This document shows, one piece after another, positions 9,236 through 17,169 of a stretch of DNA of 64,000 nucleotides. The notes beneath the pieces were generated by a model. It worked only from the letters and a program-made list of their open reading frames with translations, searched no databases and was not told where the DNA came from. The position numbers and the translations under genes are program-made. Position 1 is the stretch's first letter. Each line of letters begins with the position of its first letter. This stretch comes from Arcobacter sp. (GTDB lineage: Bacteria; Campylobacterota; Campylobacteria; Campylobacterales; Arcobacteraceae): NCBI GenBank assembly GCA_002869535.1, contig PKUK01000001.1, forward strand, positions 186,001 through 250,000. The letters run 5' to 3'.

Positions 9236-9785
9236 CTTTCCATCTTTTATATAAACTATTTTCTATTCCTAAACTGTCAAACCATTTTCCAATAATAAAG
9301 TTTTCCATTTCATCAATTGTACTGTTATTTGAGTAATAACCCAAAACTGGTGGTGAAATTGTAACACCCATTGATGATAACTTAGTCATATTTTCCAAAG
9401 CTATTAATGAAAAGGGCATTTCTCTTGGGGCTAATAAAACCTCTCTTTTTTCTTTTAAAGAGACTGAAAATGCACGGGTTATTAAATTGTCTGCAAAACC
9501 ATAAGCACATTTTGCAAGTGTATTCATAGAACATGGAATAATTACCATTTTATCTATTTTAAATGAGCCAGATGCAATAGGCGCAGCAATGTCACTATTT
9601 TTAAAGATTGTAATATTTTTTTGATTATTTAAATTCTCTAATGCAGAAGAGTTTTCGTATTTTAAAGCAATCTTTGCACTCTTTGAGATAACAGCAAAAG
9701 CTTCTATATTTTCAGGTAATAGTTTTAAAAACTTTATTCCTAAGTTTACTCCACTAGCACCACTAATTGCAACAACTAATCTCAC
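9225..9785 (-). CDS. ubiX: Flavin prenyltransferase UbiX
   Basis: Builds the prenylated FMN cofactor used by UbiD-type decarboxylases. It has 186 residues and starts at GTG 9785, with AAAGGAAC about seven bases upstream. The flavin site is visible as AISGASGVNLGIKFL at the N-terminus, with IIPCSMNTLAKCAYG and the EKREVLLAPREMPFS segment later. It is the first gene of the minus-strand run ending in cysE and the TauE-type permease. TATTTTATAC about 20-30 bases upstream could be the -10 element. Confidence 0.93.
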   Translation of the reverse strand: MRLVVAISGASGVNLGIKFLKLLPENIEAFAVISKSAKIALKYENSSALENLNNQKNITIFKNSDIAAPIASGSFKIDKMVIIPCSMNTLAKCAYGFADNLITRAFSVSLKEKREVLLAPREMPFSLIALENMTKLSSMGVTISPPVLGYYSNNSTIDEMENFIIGKWFDSLGIENSLYKRWKDDE

Positions 9786-9817
9786 TATAGTTCCTTTTTT
9801 TGTTGTATAAAATAGTG

Positions 9818-9916
9818 ATATTAGCTTAAAAAATCTTTATTTTCAAACAATGGCTCTTTATGTTTTTAAGTTTAATTTATAATAAAGCATAAGAATTGTA
9901 AAATTTAAGCTAATAT
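9818..9916. repeat. 13-bp inverted repeat in the ubiX / recombinase-like divergent region
   Basis: ATATTAGCTTAAA at 9818-9830 is matched exactly by its reverse complement at 9904-9916, 73 bases apart. The left arm sits just upstream of the putative ubiX promoter. In the same 237-base gap CATTTTGTAT occurs twice in direct orientation (9935-9944 and 9969-9978, 34 bases apart), the second about 45 bases before the ATG at 10023. These may be operator half-sites for one or both divergent genes; there is no functional evidence. Confidence 0.45.
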
Positions 9917-10022
9917 TAATAAATGGAATGCTAACATTTTGTATTACTATAAATAAATATAAAGTTATCATTTTGTATAATAAATTTTATTTTAGTTATA
10001 CTAATTGTCTAAAGGATAATCA

Positions 10023-10664
10023 ATGTCAAAACTCTTCACATACTTAAGAATCAACAAAAATAATAGCTCATATACAAAGTTGCAAGAAGATGGAATAATT
10101 TCTTATGTCAAAGAACATAAGATGGAGATTTTTCACAATATTGAGGTTGAAATTAATGCTCCAGATGAAGAAAAAAATATTTTAGAACTTCTTAAATCTT
10201 GTCAAATGAACTCAACCCTATTGGTATATGATTTAAATGTTTTTGGTAGAACAGTAGAGAGAATTTTGGAGATGGTTAAGTTTTTACTAGATAGTAAAAT
10301 ACGAATACTTGTGATTAAACAAAACTTAGATTTAGTAAGTAATGATGATATGTTAACAAAAATGGTTCTTGGTATGATTTCTATGACAATATCTTTAGAT
10401 AAAGATTTAATGAGTCTAAGAACAAAAGAGGCTTTAACTGCAAAAAAACTCAAAGGTGAAAGTTTAGGTAAACCAAAAGGAACTATCCAAAAATCAAAAT
10501 TTGATAAGCAAAGAGATAAGATAGAAGAACTTTTAGGCGTAGGTTTATCTGTTAGAAAAATAGCAAAACTTTTAGGTTATAACAATCACATAGGCTTAAA
10601 TAATTATGTTAAAAAAAGAAATATAAGAGAGCATAGTACTTCATTAGAAGAGTTAGCTAGTTAA
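10023..10664 (+). CDS. Serine recombinase-like protein lacking the catalytic serine; probable DNA-binding regulator
   Basis: 213 residues in two parts: a resolvase/invertase-type N-terminal domain (about 1-150) and a C-terminal helix-turn-helix (about 165-205, VGLSVRKIAKLLGYNN). The fold match includes the usual FGRT, the long helix with SMTISLDKDLMSLRTKEAL, and the hinge ESLGKPKGT. The active site is broken. YxRVS reads YLRIN, so the nucleophilic Ser is Asn, and LDRLGR reads LNVFGR, losing the Asp and the first Arg. It should therefore bind DNA without cutting it. The start is the ATG after AAAGGATAATCA. It is a single gene, followed by a perfect inverted repeat and an unknown gene. Calling it a regulator is inference. 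Confidence 0.75.
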   Translation: MSKLFTYLRINKNNSSYTKLQEDGIISYVKEHKMEIFHNIEVEINAPDEEKNILELLKSCQMNSTLLVYDLNVFGRTVERILEMVKFLLDSKIRILVIKQNLDLVSNDDMLTKMVLGMISMTISLDKDLMSLRTKEALTAKKLKGESLGKPKGTIQKSKFDKQRDKIEELLGVGLSVRKIAKLLGYNNHIGLNNYVKKRNIREHSTSLEELAS

Positions 10665-10676
10665 ACAATTCATTTA

Positions 10677-10738
10677 CTTTTATTTATCTAATTTATTGAC
10701 ATTTAAATATAATTACCTTAAAATTAGATAAATAAAAG
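10677..10738. promoter_or_regulatory. Perfect 18-bp inverted repeat flanking a promoter-like core
   Basis: CTTTTATTTATCTAATTT at 10677-10694 is repeated exactly as its reverse complement at 10721-10738. The 26-base centre contains TATAAT at 10708-10713 and TTGACA at 10696-10701; these two are only 6 bases apart, too close to be one sigma-70 promoter. With TATAAT as the -10, the left arm covers the -35 region and the right arm covers the transcription start, a typical operator layout. The right arm ends 8 bases before the next ATG and includes its AAAAGGA ribosome site. It could also fold as an AT-rich hairpin. Confidence 0.6.
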
Positions 10739-10746
10739 GATACGAT

Positions 10747-11379
10747 ATGATTTCGTCTGTTAGTTCAGGCATTGACTTTAATGCCATCTTAAGTGGTACT
10801 TCTGCAGTAGCAAGAAATTCACTCTCATATGAACAACAGCAAATTATTGATGATACTTTATTAAATTATGATTCAAATAGCTTATCTCAAAGGGATGCAC
10901 AAGAAATTGTTGCTGCTTTTCAAGATGCAAATATTAGACCCTCTAAACAATTATCTGATGCTATGTCTTCATTAGGCTTTGATGCCAAAGAAGTAGGTGA
11001 TTTAGCAGGTGTTGGTCCTGCTTCACAAAATGTAGCTGGGCATATTGGTAGAATGCCACCTCCACCACCTCCACAAAACTCAAGCGAAGATGAAGAAGAG
11101 GATGAAGAGTATTATAATACGGTTCAAACTTTAATGGACTCTTTATTTAATAATGAAAAAGATGAAACTACAAATTCACTTAATACTATATCTGATTACA
11201 CAAGTAGAGTTTTAAATTTGAATGACGAATCAAAACAAGATCTTATAAATTTATTTGATAAATATAGCAGCAATGCTAGTGGATATTCACAAGATGAAGC
11301 TAACACTTTAGTGAAAAGCTATCTATCCGAGATGTTAAATTATTCAAAAAATTATAATCATTCCTCTTTTTATGCTTAA
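10747..11379 (+). CDS. Hypothetical acidic protein with polyproline linker
   Basis: Not recognised. It has 210 residues with no cysteine, no signal peptide and no membrane segment. It begins with a Ser/Gly-rich MISSVSSGIDFNAILSG. A helical region (about 25-95) contains LSQRDAQEIVAAFQDANIRPSKQLSDA, cut here to its outline of short amphipathic helices that loosely recall EF-hand-like pairs without clear calcium loops. A PPPPPP run near 104-109 is followed by a stretch of Glu/Asp. A second helical part ends at the C-terminus with QDEANTLVKSYLSEML. The ribosome site AAAGGA overlaps the right arm of the inverted repeat, so expression is likely controlled there. It may be a partner or target of the upstream recombinase-like gene. 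Confidence 0.7.
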   Translation: MISSVSSGIDFNAILSGTSAVARNSLSYEQQQIIDDTLLNYDSNSLSQRDAQEIVAAFQDANIRPSKQLSDAMSSLGFDAKEVGDLAGVGPASQNVAGHIGRMPPPPPPQNSSEDEEEDEEYYNTVQTLMDSLFNNEKDETTNSLNTISDYTSRVLNLNDESKQDLINLFDKYSSNASGYSQDEANTLVKSYLSEMLNYSKNYNHSSFYA

Positions 11380-11426
11380 AAAGCCTTTCTTTTAATATAA
11401 AATATTTTTTATTTTATGCCTTTATA

Positions 11427-11453
11427 TTGACTTCAAAAATATTATAGTAGAAT
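11427..11453 (+). promoter_or_regulatory. Probable promoter of rplI-hslV-hslU
   Basis: TTGACT at 11427-11432 and TAGAAT at 11448-11453 are separated by 15 bases; TATAGT at 11443 is an alternative -10. The position is about 30 bases before the rplI ATG, which has TGGAG in front of it. No other promoter-like sequence is evident between this point and the end of hslU. Confidence 0.5.
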
Positions 11454-11483
11454 ACATGCTATTTAAGATATGGAGAATATATT

Positions 11484-11930
11484 ATGAAAGTATTATTATT
11501 AAAAGATGTAAAAGGTACTGGTAAAGCTGGTGAAGTAAAAGAGGTTTCTGACGGATATGGAAAAAATTTTTTAATTGGAAAAGGTTTAGCACTACTTGCA
11601 ACAAATGAAGTTTTAAATAAACATAAAGCTCAAATGAGAAGAGAAGCCCAAAAAGAAGCAGAAGAGATTGAAATAGCAAAAGAGACTGCAAAAAAACTAG
11701 ATTCTCAAAAATTTACAATAAAACATAAAATCGGGGCAAATGGACACCTAATTGGTTCTGTTACTAATAAAGAGATTAGTGAAATACTGAAAGTACAAGC
11801 TGATATTGATTTAGATAAAAAGAATATTACTTTAAAATCAAAAGTTAAAACTGAAGGTATCTTTGAAGCAGATTGTAAATTGGGACATGGAATTCATGGA
11901 ACAATTAAATTTGATGTAATAGCAGAATAA
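11484..11930 (+). CDS. rplI: 50S ribosomal protein L9
   Basis: 148 residues, the normal length. The 23S rRNA-binding N-domain starts [18 protein letters not shown] and continues with the conserved [15 protein letters not shown] long charged connecting helix (about 45-75) follows, then the C-domain with [15 protein letters not shown] and a closing [18 protein letters not shown]. It is followed at 3 bases by hslV, so ribosome and protease genes share a transcript. Confidence 0.96.
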   Translation: MKVLLLKDVKGTGKAGEVKEVSDGYGKNFLIGKGLALLATNEVLNKHKAQMRREAQKEAEEIEIAKETAKKLDSQKFTIKHKIGANGHLIGSVTNKEISEILKVQADIDLDKKNITLKSKVKTEGIFEADCKLGHGIHGTIKFDVIAE

Positions 11931-11933
11931 AAA

Positions 11934-12470
11934 ATGTTTGATGCAACTACGATATTAGCTTATAGAGCAAAAGATAAAGCAGTAATTGGTGGTGATGGTC
12001 AAGTGACCTTTGGAAACACTGTTTTAAAAGGTAATGCTACAAAAATCAGAACACTATATAAAGATAAGATTTTAGCAGGATTTGCGGGAAGTACAGCTGA
12101 TGCTTTTAATCTTTTTGATATGTTTGAAGTTCATTTAGAAAACACCAAAGGTGATTTATTAAAAGCTGTAATTGCTTTCTCTAAAGAGTGGAGAAAAGAT
12201 AAAGTTTTAAGACGTCTAGAAGCTATGATGATAGTTTTAAATAAAGAGCATATTTTTATTTTATCAGGAACAGGCGATGTAGTTGAGCCAGAAGATGGAA
12301 TGATAGCTTCAATAGGAAGTGGTGGTAATTTTGCTATTTCTGCTGCACGAGCTTTGGAAAAACACTCAAACTTAGACCCTGAAGAGTTAGTAAAAGAGTC
12401 ACTAATGATTGCAGGGGAACTATGTATATATACAAATCAAAATATTAAATTATTAAAAATAGAGGATTAA
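11934..12470 (+). CDS. hslV: ATP-dependent protease proteolytic subunit HslV
   Basis: Threonine peptidase of the HslUV (ClpYQ) complex; 178 residues. It begins [11 protein letters not shown], so removal of a four-residue propeptide would expose the catalytic Thr. [21 protein letters not shown] follows as in the family, and [12 protein letters not shown] and [15 protein letters not shown] are the other signatures. It lies 3 bases after rplI and 5 bases before its ATPase partner hslU, the usual pairing. It works in the cytoplasm on unfolded or regulatory proteins. Confidence 0.95.
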   Translation: MFDATTILAYRAKDKAVIGGDGQVTFGNTVLKGNATKIRTLYKDKILAGFAGSTADAFNLFDMFEVHLENTKGDLLKAVIAFSKEWRKDKVLRRLEAMMIVLNKEHIFILSGTGDVVEPEDGMIASIGSGGNFAISAARALEKHSNLDPEELVKESLMIAGELCIYTNQNIKLLKIED

Positions 12471-12475
12471 TACAA

Positions 12476-13804
12476 ATGAATATGACTCCTAAAGAGATTG
12501 TAAAGTTTCTAGATGATTATGTTATTGGTCAAGATGATGCCAAAAAAACCATAGCATTAGCACTTAGAAATAGATATAGAAGAATGCAATTAGACCCAGA
12601 AATCCAAGAAGAAATTATGCCTAAAAATATTCTTATGATAGGTAATACTGGTGTTGGTAAAACTGAGATTGCAAGAAGATTAGCAAAAATGATGAGTCTT
12701 CCTTTTGTAAAAGTAGAAGCAAGTAAATATACTGAAGTTGGTTTTGTTGGACGGGATGTAGAGTCTATGATTAGAGATTTAGTTTTTGCTTCAATGGACT
12801 TAGTAACTAAAGAGTATGAAGAAAAAATACAAGATGGAATAGACCAAGAAGTAAATAAACAAATAATTGAAAAACTCGTACATCCTCTACCAGAGAGTGC
12901 AAGTGAAAGTTCAAAAGAATCTTTTATCAAAACATTTAATAAAATGGAAGAAAAGTTATTAAAAGGTGAACTTGAAGATAAAATAATCGAAATAGAGCTT
13001 CCTAAAAAAGCCCATGTGGAAGTGATTGATTCTTCTCTTCCTTTAGATATGACATCTATGCAAGAGAGTTTAAGCAATATGTTAGGCTCACTAAATAAAG
13101 ATAAAGTTAAAAAAGAAGTAAAAATAAAAGATGCTAGAAAACTTTTAAGAAGTGGAGCGAGTGAAAAACTAATAGATCAAGAGTCTATTAAACATGAAGC
13201 TTTAAGAAGAGTTGAAAATGGTGGAATAATTTTTATTGATGAAATAGATAAAATAGCTTCTGGAAAAAATAATCAAAATCAAGACCCAAGTAAAGAGGGT
13301 GTACAAAGAGACCTGTTACCAATAGTTGAAGGAAGTAATGTACAAACAAAATATGGACAAGTTAAAACTGACCATATCTTATTTATTGCAGCTGGGGCCT
13401 TTCATGTTAGTAAGCCAAGTGATTTGTTACCTGAATTACAAGGACGATTTCCACTTAGAGTTGAATTGAATCCTTTAGATGAAGAGGCTTTATATAAAAT
13501 ATTAACAAATACTAAAAACTCTTTATTAAAACAGTACAAAGCCTTGCTAAATGTTGAAGGTGTAACTTTAGAGTTTGAAGATAGTGCAATTCGTGCATTT
13601 GCGCACCTTTCTGTTGGTGCAAATGAAAAAGCTGAAGATATAGGTGCAAGAAGACTGCATACTGTTATTGAAAAAGTTCTTGAAGATATTAGCTTTGATG
13701 CTGATGAAAAAAGTGGTGAAACTATTGTAATAACAAAACAATTAGTGGAAGAAAAACTATCAGATATCGTAAAAGATGAAGATACTACAAGATACATATT
13801 GTAG
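12476..13804 (+). CDS. hslU: HslU, ATPase subunit of HslUV protease
   Basis: AAA+ unfoldase feeding substrates to HslV; 442 residues. The N-terminus MTPKEIVKFLDDYVIGQDDAKKT is the family signature. Walker A is GNTGVGKTEIARRLAK (near residue 58-65), the pore loop is in VGFVGRDVESMI, and an intermediate (I) domain of about 120 charged residues follows. Walker B is GGIIFIDEIDKI (near 255), sensor 2 is in GARRLHTVIE, and the C-terminus DTTRYIL matches the tail that docks into HslV. Confidence 0.96.
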   Translation: MNMTPKEIVKFLDDYVIGQDDAKKTIALALRNRYRRMQLDPEIQEEIMPKNILMIGNTGVGKTEIARRLAKMMSLPFVKVEASKYTEVGFVGRDVESMIRDLVFASMDLVTKEYEEKIQDGIDQEVNKQIIEKLVHPLPESASESSKESFIKTFNKMEEKLLKGELEDKIIEIELPKKAHVEVIDSSLPLDMTSMQESLSNMLGSLNKDKVKKEVKIKDARKLLRSGASEKLIDQESIKHEALRRVENGGIIFIDEIDKIASGKNNQNQDPSKEGVQRDLLPIVEGSNVQTKYGQVKTDHILFIAAGAFHVSKPSDLLPELQGRFPLRVELNPLDEEALYKILTNTKNSLLKQYKALLNVEGVTLEFEDSAIRAFAHLSVGANEKAEDIGARRLHTVIEKVLEDISFDADEKSGETIVITKQLVEEKLSDIVKDEDTTRYIL

Positions 13805-13860
13805 TTTTTATTTTTTTTTAGATAAAATAACTTGAGTTAAGAAATTAAAAAGGCAAAACC

Positions 13861-14163
13861 ATGAAAATAGTAACTTTTTGCAATATTGATACAAAATTAT
13901 TAGACCCATCTTTTACAGTTGAAAACTATGAAGAGACATCAGGAGATGCAGATATTGCGCTAATTGATATTAATTCTATATTTGATTTTGAAGAGAATAA
14001 ATCAGCTTCATGTAAAGAGAAGTTTGTTTCTATTGCAATTTTAGATGATGAAGATGATTATGATGCATTTAAAAATTTTGGAATTGATGCATGGATTAAA
14101 CATGAAGATATATCTAAAATAAATGAATTAATTGCTGTATTGAAAAAAAGGTTTTTATCATAA
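13861..14163 (+). CDS. Small receiver-like protein without phospho-acceptor set
   Basis: 100 residues, not firmly recognised. The layout resembles a shortened CheY-type receiver: a central ALIDI strand, an AILDDEDDYDAFKNFGIDAWIKHED segment (similar in place to the Gly-Ala-Asp/Lys region of receivers, outlined rather than matched) and a last helix ISKINELIAVLKKRFL. The pair of acids at the end of the first strand is absent, so it would not be a normal phosphorylation target. Its stop codon TAA overlaps the ATA from which tatD appears to start, so the two are translationally linked. The ATG is preceded by AAAAGGCAAAACC. Confidence 0.6.
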   Translation: MKIVTFCNIDTKLLDPSFTVENYEETSGDADIALIDINSIFDFEENKSASCKEKFVSIAILDDEDDYDAFKNFGIDAWIKHEDISKINELIAVLKKRFLS

Positions 14164-14948
14164 TTATTGATACCCACTGTCACTTAGACACCGAACAATA
14201 CTATGATGATGTTGATGAAGTAATACTTCGTGCACTAGAAAATGGGATTAAAGGTTTTTTAATTCCAGGTGCAGACTTTGCAGACTTACCCCAAGCAATC
14301 AAATTAGCCCAAAAGTATAAAGAAGTTTTTTTCTCTGTTGGAATTCATCCTTACGATGCCTCTTCTTATGATGAAAATGTTATGAAAGAGTATGTAAACC
14401 ATCCAAAATGTATTGCAATAGGTGAGTGTGGACTAGATTATTTTAGGCTACCAGAGAATGAAGATGAAAAACTTCAAGAAAAACAGCTGCAAAAAGAGGT
14501 TTTTATTTCTCAAGTTGAATTTGCTAAAAAAGTAAAAAAACCTTTAATAGTCCATGTTCGAGAAGCTTCAAATGACTCTAAAGAGATTTTAGAAAAATAT
14601 GGGGCAAAAGATGTTGGTGGTGTTTTACATTGTTATAATGCAAGTGAACATTTATTAAGTTTAAGTGAACATAATTTTTATTTTGGAATAGGTGGAGTTT
14701 TAACTTTTAAAAATGCAAAAAAGCTTGTGGAAGTTTTACCTAAAATTCCTTTAGAAAAATTGTTAATTGAAACAGATGCTCCATATTTGACTCCACACCC
14801 AAATAGAGGGAAAAGAAACGAACCTTTATACACAAAATTTGTATCCCAAAAGATATCTGAACTACTAAATATCTCTGATGAAGAGGTACAAAATCTCACT
14901 ACAAATAATGCAAAAAAACTATTTAAAGAGTTTTCTAGCATAATTTAG
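14160..14948 (+). CDS. tatD: TatD family metal-dependent hydrolase, apparent ATA start
   Basis: TatD-type deoxyribonuclease/hydrolase. Read from 14160 it gives 262 residues, the normal length, opening IIDTHCHLD (metal-binding HxH). It continues with SVGIHPYD, AIGECGLDYF, PLIVHVREA, GGVLHCYNAS and LLIETDAPYLTPHPNRG, so every metal ligand is present. No ATG, GTG or TTG occurs in frame between the stop at 14124 and the Met at 14382, and starting there would delete the HxH metal site. The codon at the expected Met position is ATA, overlapping the previous gene's TAA as ATAA, with AAAAGG about 8 bases upstream. A G-to-A change from an ancestral ATGA overlap would explain this. Confidence 0.85.
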   Translation: MIIDTHCHLDTEQYYDDVDEVILRALENGIKGFLIPGADFADLPQAIKLAQKYKEVFFSVGIHPYDASSYDENVMKEYVNHPKCIAIGECGLDYFRLPENEDEKLQEKQLQKEVFISQVEFAKKVKKPLIVHVREASNDSKEILEKYGAKDVGGVLHCYNASEHLLSLSEHNFYFGIGGVLTFKNAKKLVEVLPKIPLEKLLIETDAPYLTPHPNRGKRNEPLYTKFVSQKISELLNISDEEVQNLTTNNAKKLFKEFSSII

Positions 14949-14985
14949 ATAAAATCTCTACTATTTACATAAATAGGATAGATAA

Positions 14986-16362
14986 TTGTTTAAAATTTTA
15001 TTATTAATCGCCACTGTTTTTATAAGTGCAAATGCATCGCTAATAGGTAGTAATTTTTCTCAGCGGGATTTACAAATCTTAAAAGAACTAGATATTGACC
15101 CAGCTTACATCACAGATTACAAATTACAAAAGACATATAATAGGTATCTACAAAATATTCAACTCAAATACGTAAATAGATTTAATAGAGCATCTTTATT
15201 TGTTCCAAAAGTTAAAGAGATATTAAGAGAAGAGGGTTTACCTGAGACTTTCTTATATCTAGCAATGGCAGAATCTAGCTTTACCCTAGATGCAAAGTCA
15301 CATGCAAGAGCAACTGGGATGTGGCAATTCATGTATGGTACTGCAAAAAATCTTGGACTTAAAAATGATATATATGTTGATGAAAGAATGGATATTGTTA
15401 AATCAACTTATGCTGCAACAAAACATTTAAAATATTTACATGGACAGTTTGGAAAGTGGTATTTAGCTGCTGTTGCTTATAACTGTGGTCAAGGAAGAGT
15501 AATTGAAGCAATTACAAGAGCTACTATTGATATGTATGAAGATGAAAATGGTAAAAATAATGATAAATCTCAACAAATAAAAAAATATAGAAGAACTATT
15601 AGTCTTTACCAACAAAAAAGAGTTAAATTTAGAGAATTAAATAACATATATAAAGAAATTTTAACATGGGATGTAAAACCAGATATTTATGAGCTTTTAA
15701 TGGAGCAAAAAAAGATTAGAAGACAATATTTACCAGAAGAGAGTAGAGGATATATAAGAAAAATAATCTCACTTGCTATGATGAACAATCAAAGTTTTGT
15801 AACTGAAAATGATTATTCTCATATTAGAAATATTGGTGTTACTTCGCCTATTGCCACTGTTAAAGTAAAGGGTGGTTTGCATTTAAAAAATATTGCAAGT
15901 GCTATTGGTATGGAGTATAGAGATTTAAAAATGCTAAATAAACATATCGTACGAAATGTAATACCTACATATAATGAGGATTATGAAATTTATATTCCAT
16001 ATAGTAGATTATCTATATTTAATCAAAATAAAATGAATATAGAACCAACAAAATATAAAGTTCATATTGTAAAAAGAGGGGATAATTTATTTGATATTGG
16101 TAAAAAATATGGAATCTCATACAAAGCAATAAAAAGTTTTAATAAACTAAAAAGTAATAGATTAGCTTTAAAACAAAAATTAGTAATACCTTTTGTAGAA
16201 GGTACAGGCTTAAAGACAAAAAATTACTATGTGAAAAATGGAGATACTCTTTTATCAATTGCAAAAATGCATAGAATTGAGTTAGATAAACTAATGAATG
16301 ATAATAACTTAAAAACTAGCCTTATTAAAAAAGGAGACAAACTTGTTATTACATATAGATAA
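14986..16362 (+). CDS. mltD: Membrane-bound lytic transglycosylase with LysM repeats (MltD-like)
   Basis: Cleaves glycan strands of peptidoglycan in the periplasm; 458 residues from a TTG start with AGGAT upstream. It has an N-terminal signal peptide (ILLLIATVFISANA). The SLT domain (about 70-200) shows LPETFLYLAMAESSF with the catalytic Glu, ATGMWQFMYGTAKNLGL and VAYNCGQGRV. The C-terminal part holds two LysM modules, YKVHIVKRGDNLFDIGKKY near 360 and YYVKNGDTLLSIAKMH near 415. A weaker LysM-like segment near 300 is possible. It overlaps rlpA by 20 bases, a sensible pairing of two septal wall enzymes. Confidence 0.92.
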   Translation: MFKILLLIATVFISANASLIGSNFSQRDLQILKELDIDPAYITDYKLQKTYNRYLQNIQLKYVNRFNRASLFVPKVKEILREEGLPETFLYLAMAESSFTLDAKSHARATGMWQFMYGTAKNLGLKNDIYVDERMDIVKSTYAATKHLKYLHGQFGKWYLAAVAYNCGQGRVIEAITRATIDMYEDENGKNNDKSQQIKKYRRTISLYQQKRVKFRELNNIYKEILTWDVKPDIYELLMEQKKIRRQYLPEESRGYIRKIISLAMMNNQSFVTENDYSHIRNIGVTSPIATVKVKGGLHLKNIASAIGMEYRDLKMLNKHIVRNVIPTYNEDYEIYIPYSRLSIFNQNKMNIEPTKYKVHIVKRGDNLFDIGKKYGISYKAIKSFNKLKSNRLALKQKLVIPFVEGTGLKTKNYYVKNGDTLLSIAKMHRIELDKLMNDNNLKTSLIKKGDKLVITYR

Positions 16363-17158
16363 ACTTTTAAAATTAAGTATTGCACTTATAATAACATTTT
16401 TGTTTACTGGGTGTTTTTCCACTTCAAGTTACAAGTATAGCAATTATAATATATTTAAAAAGGATAGAAGTAGCATTCATGTTCCTGAAGAAAAAATCAG
16501 AAATTCTAAAGCGATGCACAGGGCAACAATGAGACCCTATAAAGTTTTTGGAAAGTGGTATTATCCTACATTGGCAAAGGTTGGAGATACTCATGAAGGG
16601 ATTTCATCATGGTATGGACCAAACTTTAATGCAAAACCTACTTCAAATGGTGAGATTTATAATATGTATAAAGCAACAGCTGCACATAAAACTCTACCAA
16701 TGAATACTATGTTAAAAGTTGAAAACCTAGAAAATGGAAAATCAACTATTGTAAGAGTAAATGATAGGGGACCTTTTGTAGGTACTAGAATTATTGACTT
16801 GTCAAATAAAGCTGCTAGAGATATAGATATGGTAGCAAAAGGGACGGCAAAGGTAAGAATCACAGTTTTAGGATTCCATGCTAAAATTGCCCAAACAAAA
16901 GAAGAGAAAGAAGAAGTTGCAAGTGTTGGGAAATACTATTTACAAGTAGGGGCATTTAGTAGATATGCTGGTGCTCAAATTACTCAAAATAAATTTAAAA
17001 TGATATTAGATAGTAGATATGATGTTATAATTAAAAAAGGTATTTTAAATAATAAAGAAATAAATAGGGTTTGGATTAGTGGCTTTAGGTCAGAAGAAGA
17101 GATTAGAGACTTCAAAGAGAAAAATTCTTTAGCTAGTGCTATGGTAATCGCAGAGTAA
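16343..17158 (+). CDS. rlpA: RlpA-like septal lytic transglycosylase lipoprotein with SPOR domain
   Basis: 271 residues. The start is TTG at 16343, chosen because AAGGAG lies 6 bases before it. The signal peptide ends in LFTGC, a lipobox, so it is an outer-membrane lipoprotein. The double-psi beta-barrel (about 85-180) shows GISSWYGPNFNAKPTSNGE, AAHKTLPMNT and VNDRGPFVGTRIIDLS, with the catalytic Glu and Asp in their usual places. A SPOR domain closes the protein (YYLQVGAFSRYAGAQ and following), which would target it to denuded glycan at the septum. It acts next to MltD, with which it overlaps. Confidence 0.93.
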   Translation: MLLHIDKLLKLSIALIITFLFTGCFSTSSYKYSNYNIFKKDRSSIHVPEEKIRNSKAMHRATMRPYKVFGKWYYPTLAKVGDTHEGISSWYGPNFNAKPTSNGEIYNMYKATAAHKTLPMNTMLKVENLENGKSTIVRVNDRGPFVGTRIIDLSNKAARDIDMVAKGTAKVRITVLGFHAKIAQTKEEKEEVASVGKYYLQVGAFSRYAGAQITQNKFKMILDSRYDVIIKKGILNNKEINRVWISGFRSEEEIRDFKEKNSLASAMVIAE

Positions 17159-17169
17159 TAGGAAAAAAT

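Noticed and set aside
10677-10738. Invertible promoter switch (phase-variable element)
   Set aside because: The 26-base centre is very short for a serine or tyrosine invertase, and the neighbouring recombinase-like protein lacks its catalytic serine. An operator is the simpler reading.
9818-11379. Prophage or genomic island boundary
   Set aside because: The recombinase-like protein is not an active integrase, there is no tRNA or flanking duplication, and base composition does not change.
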